Assembly (NCBI GenBank): GCA_009792885.1
Contig: WMCF01000208.1
Location: 124,001-188,000 of the forward strand
Reading direction: 5' to 3'
DNA: 64,000 nucleotides
From: Eremophila alpestris peregrina
Lineage: Eukaryota; Chordata; Aves; Passeriformes; Alaudidae
Shown: positions 58,522 through 64,000 of the stretch, piece after piece
Layout of the letters: every line of letters starts with the position of its first letter
Position numbering within the stretch: position 1 is the stretch's first letter
The notes under the pieces: generated by a model
What the model was told of the DNA's origin: nothing
Seen by the model: the letters and a program-made list of their open reading frames with translations, nothing else
Database searches by the model: none
Program-made: the position numbers and the translations under genes

Positions 58522-61500
58522 CTGCAATGAAAGGAACACAGGTCTTTCAAAATGATGTCACCCAATTTGTACAACAGTAGACTAGAGGCAACACAGAGGA
58601 GGAAGATGAGAAGCCCACAGCAGCCTGGTAGTGTTTCCTTTGTCTCCAAAGGGATTTGGATCACATTCCCACAGGCACCATCTTCACTGGTGCTATTCTA
58701 GCTAAAATGAAAAGCAGTTGACTGGGCAAGTCAAGGCACAGACTGAGGATGTTTTCATCTGTGCTGAATCATGTCCACTCCAGATACATATTTATAAGCT
58801 AGCTGAACAGCCTAGAGCCTGCAAGGGGCTTTGTCCAGGAATAAAATCTGAAACATTTTACCCTTATTCCTTCCATACTAAAATAGAGGCACATAGTCAA
58901 ACCTATTAAGTTCCTTACACTTACAGCTCTAGGGCACAAACACAACCCTCCTGGGTGTGTCACTCACTGCTCTTTAACTCAGAGCAGTCATTTGTCAGGC
59001 CACAGTAACTTGCTCACTTTGGATTTTAAGCTGGGGCTCTTTGGACATTTTTGAGAAGTTTTTAAAAGAGTCAATGCACAAGTGTAGCTGGAATGTGAAA
59101 TACTAAAAGAAACTTACCCATCCTTCCCTTCAGTCATGAGCATGCAGCAAAGGAAGAAAAAAGACACACCAGGTAGTCAGAAGAGCAGATGCTAAAACAG
59201 TTGCAAAATGTTGAATGCAAAAATGTATAAATTTCAAGTCAGAGCAGTGACAAGAGGCAGGATTTGCAGCAGTACAAGCAGAATTCCACAAAGTCCCAAA
59301 ATGTGCATACGTCCACCTGATGAGGCCAAACTAGATCTCTCAAATGGAAAAGCATTTCAGCCACAGTGCCCAAGCTATCTGAAGGGCTGAGGAACAAAGA
59401 CAGATTTTCCCATCTACACTTGCTCATGTCACAGCTGTGGGAGACATCTGTGCACACACCTGCACTCTGAGCTGACAGTGCTTGCATGACATGATATCAG
59501 CTTTAATTGCTCTGTCACTGTAATTGAAGAAGTCAGCTGATAAGATGATGAAGCTCTTGTTCAATAAAGATGAAGGTATCAAAATTAGAGGTCAAAAGTA
59601 CAGAAACACCTCAGGGATCTCATCAGATGGGTTAAGGCCTTTGGGGCAACACTCCTGATTTCATCTTGCCCTAAAAATGGTTTCAAGACCTTTGGCATTT
59701 GTGTTTCTTTAGCGGGATCCTTGCTAAGAACACTAGAACAAATCCTGCTTACTAGCAGGATTCCTTGAAAGCTGTTTCAGCACAGCCTAAAATAAGCAGA
59801 AGACTGTATTTGCAGGGATTTTCTTGTTCTCACAGTTATTTTAGCAAGGCACAGTCACTTGACTGGCTTACTTCTCATGGCTTTGGGTCAGGGAGCAAAG
59901 CACCCTTGTTCTACAGAAGTCAGCAGGCATCTGGGGCACTTCAGTGACTGGATAACTCACTACCTGGAGATTTCCCATCCACACACTGCAATCAAGGGCA
60001 ACAAGCACTGCTGGAAAGGTCAGCATTCAAAGTGTGCCAAAGGGGGCCACCCCAGCCAAAATGCCTCAAAGGATGGCTCATGTAAAGACACTACTGACCA
60101 GACCAGGACAGAAGCCAAGATGAAGTCTGGAAAATCTCAGGGCATGTATGCTTGATTAAAATGGATTCTAAATGAAACATTTAGAATTTCTAAAATTTTC
60201 AGCATATAAAGCATCATTCTCATTCTGTTTTTTCTCTAATTTTTATTTTTCAGTTTGCTCTCTTTCCCCCCTTGGAGGTACTTTCATTACTATGGGAACA
60301 GTGATATCAGTGATATGGGTGAAGATAAGGGAGATCCCCCCCAGTGATTTGAAACTGATTTTACAAAATGGAATGAGAGGGGAAATAGATATTGTTTCAA
60401 TGAGGCATATACTTAACTGTCAGATAAATGACTACTGAGGCAATACACAGATAGTTTGGCAGCAGAGTAGTGTTAATAATATACCTCAGATAGAAGCTGA
60501 CATTCAAAGATGAACAACTTCACCTTCAGGCTGCAACACTATCTCCAATTGCACCCTAGCAGGAGTGAGGTCCACTCCTCCAGAGTTTTCTGGCTGTCCT
60601 GTGGCTTATTTAATATTATAATATTGAAAAATTCTCAGAAAATGTTCGACTTCTTTTGCATTCCAGCAATTGTTTTGAGGGTTGGCATGGGAGGGGGATT
60701 GATGAGGGTCTAGAATACCATCATCCTCTCAGGGAGGGTTTTCTGGAAGCTTTTATTATGCAGCCACAGAAATTATTCCATATAATTCAAGTCATAGCAT
60801 GTGGTAATTTTCAGTATAAACTTGCTTTTAACCTCTCTTAACTTGATGGGGAAGAAAAGAAAAAGAGAGTAGGTTTTGTTATTTTCCAAGACATTCAGTG
60901 CTTTAAAATTTCCTAATTTCTGAAAGTCACGATACCAAAACAGGGAAAGTATTGCTTTGCTGTTAGAGGGACAAAGCATTCCTGAGTTTCTTGAAAACAG
61001 CCCTTTTGTGTGGAACTACAGCCAAAACAAAGGCCAGTGTCCAAGACACAGGCCCACAAAACGTAAAACATCAGAAGATTGGCAGGAAAACCCCAGACCA
61101 AAGAACTCATGCTGAGAGCACAGCCTTGAGGAAAACCCAGCAGGAACTTCTGGGCTAACTGCTGACCAGGAAAGGTCTTGGAAGCATGAAGAGACACAGC
61201 CCAGTTGGAATGTATCTTTAAAAGAAACAGATCCCTACACATTTTTTGTCAACAGGCAGAACAGACACAGACTGCCAATGTGACAGGAGCTGCCTTGCCT
61301 AAAAATAACCACATGTAAACCACATGGGTCCAAAAATAGTCACAAAACCAGCACACATGAAACATGCATATCCTGGCCTAGCAGAAGACCTAGAGAAGGA
61401 AGCAATAAACACGGGGAAGGAAAGGTAGCAAGCTGCTTCTCTCTCCTGCTGGCACAGGGAAGAAAGATCAAGCAATCTGCAATAGCCATGCACTAGGACA

Positions 61501-64000
61501 GACCTGCTGTTTACTGAGTGATGAATGCTTCAGAGCTTGCTCTCAGACAACTAGAGAGGGCAAAGCCATCTGCTGTGAAACAGAGCACACAGCACTTGCT
61601 CACAACTTGCCCTGGCTTGGCCCTGAGAAAATTACATCATGTTCTTGGGAAGGTGATTTCTGAGGTTCTCTGTACTCAAGTCAACCCTGCATGATTAAAT
61701 GCATTGATGCTACACATTTTACTTCTGCCATAAATCACCTTGGCTAGAGAAAAGGATATTTCCCCACTGCAAAATAAATCACAATGTGTGGCACTTTTTA
61801 ATCCCACTCCAGCTTAAACTCCATAAAATGGTTGCTCTGACTTCTTTCTGTTCTTCCAGCTATGCCTTAAGACAGTCAAGTGAGCAGGAAGGTGCAGCAG
61901 GCAAACTGGTCACTATTGACTCATCAGTAAAAACAAAAGGAAATGGAAAAAGAAGATAAGGAGTGATCTCAAAACTCCCTGTGCATGCACCTCTGCCTAT
62001 ATCCACTGCAGAGGCTGCTGAACAAGCCAACAAAGAAAAAAATCCATCTTTTGGGACCTTCATGAATCTAAACACTTTTTGTTGAAGCTCCATCTCTGCA
62101 ATTAAGCCTTAATTTGCTTGATTCCAAATTAGATGGTATTTCACTAATGAAACACATTGTTTCTCAGAGTTCATGAGCTAAAGTGGTAGAAGAAAAAAAT
62201 TAAAAAGCCTGAACTCATTACTGGGAAAAGCAATGAAGCACAGTGCATGGAAAACTACCAATCAATAGAGCTGAAAAGCATTTCAGTTTACCAGCTTCAT
62301 ATGGGAGACTGTTTTATTCCCTGTAATAAGCTCAGACACCACATTCCAGCAGTTTTCAAGTCAGCTATTCAGGCTTCAGAGGAATTTTCTGCTGTGTTAG
62401 AGTATCTTTTTTTAAGAGAAAGCATTTATTTCCTGAGCTAACCATTTGCAGGGCTTTCCCATGGGATAGCTTCTGAAATTACCTGCTTTTTCTTCAGTTT
62501 ATGAGAAACCTGGTATTTCCATCTGTACAAAATGTATGGAGCATAGCTGACACTTCTGACACAAGCTCCTTGAAGACTTTGATATAGGAAACAACGTGTG
62601 GGCTGTGCCTCTGCTAAGAGGATGTGCTGGGGGAAGCAATCTGAGAAATATTGCACATCTCCATTTTCCTTGTAAAGTCTTCTGCCCACATCCTTTTGAC
62701 TGTACTGTATAAAGGAGTACATCATCCCCCACTTTGAAATTATCTTAGAAAGGAGAATTACCTGACTTCCATTTTCCCTCATATTACAAATGTTTATCCC
62801 AGAAGTAGAAAGTAATAAAAAAGGGGGTGTTGGCATTTTTAACACCAAAAACGTCATGTAAAAAAAAAATTCACAACACTCTAAAAATGTAAAATTCTTT
62901 ACACTTGCCTAAACCTTTGGATGAGCCTCGTTAGAAGATTTCAAGCTTTCCTTGGTGTCCATGAAAGCTTCTGAGCTACCCAGAGGCACTAGATGGCCCT
63001 CACCAGCCACACTCCTGGGATCCCCTGTCCTACCTCAGCCCCCACCACTTCTGTGCAAGAGAATGTGCTGGCACTGCTCACAGCAGGGCTTTCCCAGGGA
63101 AAATGAGTTTCCTGTAGTGCAACTGTTACAGCAGAGACAAAACCTACCTTTGCCCACTCCAGCACATCCATAATTAGCAAAGCCTGATTCCCAACCAGAG
63201 CATCTGAATGTGGAGTGGACCACCAGCTCTCTTCTCATTGCTCACACTTGATTCCTCCAACAGGTTCACACAGTAAGAACTCAGGTCACCCCTTCCTAAT
63301 GCTTCCAGTATAGACCAAAGCATCTATCTCAGGATAACTCTTCTCTAAGGTTCCACTGTCACTTTCCAGTTTCATGTTCTTAGAAACAGCAGCTTTAGGT
63401 CAGTTTGGGCACAAAGAGAAAAAGAAAAATAAAGGAAAAAAAAAGGAGCACAAAAACAGCCATGGCTTTTGTTTGAAGCCCACTAAACTTTGTCCCAATA
63501 TAGAGGGTAGGACAAGATGGCTCATCTGTAACAGACCCAGCAGGAAAGTGCTGGTGTATCTGGTGGTCAAGAGAGGCTTTAGATGCTGTATAGGAGCTTC
63601 TGATTTAGTGTGAGCACCTTGCAAACTCTGGTGCTCCCACTGGTGAACAGCCAGCCAGGGCCAGAGGAAGTGGGAGGATGCTCCTGACAGCCTGTGGGTT
63701 TGGCAACTGATCCCAGACCTCAAGATGCCTGGGTAAGGCTTGTTCCTTATGTTCTAGTTAAAGTTCTTCACTTCCACACAGATACCTAACATTGAAGAGA
63801 TGTTTGTCTTGGATAACCACTGAACAAGAAGGACACATCACAAACACCATGGCAAATGCCACATCAAGATAACAGAGACCCAAGAATCATCAGTAGTTTT
63901 ATCACCTCTTCACTTTGCTTAAAAGTATTTGGCTTTGTACAATGTTCATGTGTGGTAGGTATTTTCTGTGTCAGATTTTTTCTTTTTTACTTATACTGCA
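58522..64000 (-). other. SAG: Presumed SAG intron sequence, no further exon confirmed
   Basis: I searched this stretch for the arrestin segments expected upstream (for example a PFRLMHP-like motif) and found none, so most SAG exons should lie beyond the window. Open frames are short and unlike arrestin. A possible 10-bp micro-exon at 59118-59127 is described as a finding. No repeat family or RNA gene was recognised. Confidence 0.55.

Noticed and set aside
62935..62975. Minus-strand reading MDTKESL resembling the S-arrestin segment DTAKESF
   Set aside because: No donor GT at the required place, no good acceptor, and the flanking residues do not match arrestin.
1..64000. CRISPR arrays, bacterial operons, phage or plasmid features
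   Set aside because: The window is vertebrate nuclear DNA; no regularly spaced repeats or prokaryotic gene organisation were seen.

Overview
This window is from a bird nuclear genome. The evidence is (i) vertebrate multi-exon genes with GT-AG introns, (ii) three fragments of the CR1 LINE 3' end, the dominant repeat of birds, one of them keeping the typical ATTCTATGA-like tail, and (iii) the gene pair SAG-DGKD in the same order and orientation as on human 2q37. Nothing in the window is bacterial, viral or plasmid-like. The species cannot be named from what is visible.

Almost the whole window (about 1 to 55.4 kb) is one gene on the minus strand, diacylglycerol kinase delta (DGKD). I could place 30 coding exons from the start codon at 55361 to the stop codon at 1156-1158. 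Every junction is GT-AG, all phases fit, and the exon lengths sum to 3651 nt, that is 1216 residues plus a stop. The protein reads in order: acidic/Ala-rich N-terminus, PH domain, two C1 zinc fingers, split kinase domain with the GGDGSVGW and GTGND motifs, serine-rich linker, accessory kinase domain, and a C-terminal SAM domain. Introns 1 (15.2 kb) and 3 (14.4 kb) are long; the rest of the gene is compact. The 3' UTR runs off the left edge.

Around 54.5-56.1 kb lies a CpG island that contains DGKD exon 1 and its promoter, with a dense cluster of G-runs just upstream of the start codon and a CR1 fragment at its upstream edge. About 3.1 kb upstream of the DGKD start codon, on the same strand, is the last coding exon of SAG (S-arrestin, 58428-58521), recognised by its VFEEFAR C-tail. 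The remaining SAG exons are not recognisable here and are probably beyond the right edge, apart from a weak micro-exon candidate.

The two genes are neighbours but act separately: S-arrestin quenches phosphorylated rhodopsin in photoreceptors, while DGKD converts diacylglycerol to phosphatidic acid at membranes. I found no convincing new biological system. The points worth a second look are the promoter G-run cluster, the in-frame open extension upstream of DGKD exon 1, two long antisense ORFs in introns, a TATA/MEF2-like element in intron 1, and the SAG micro-exon.
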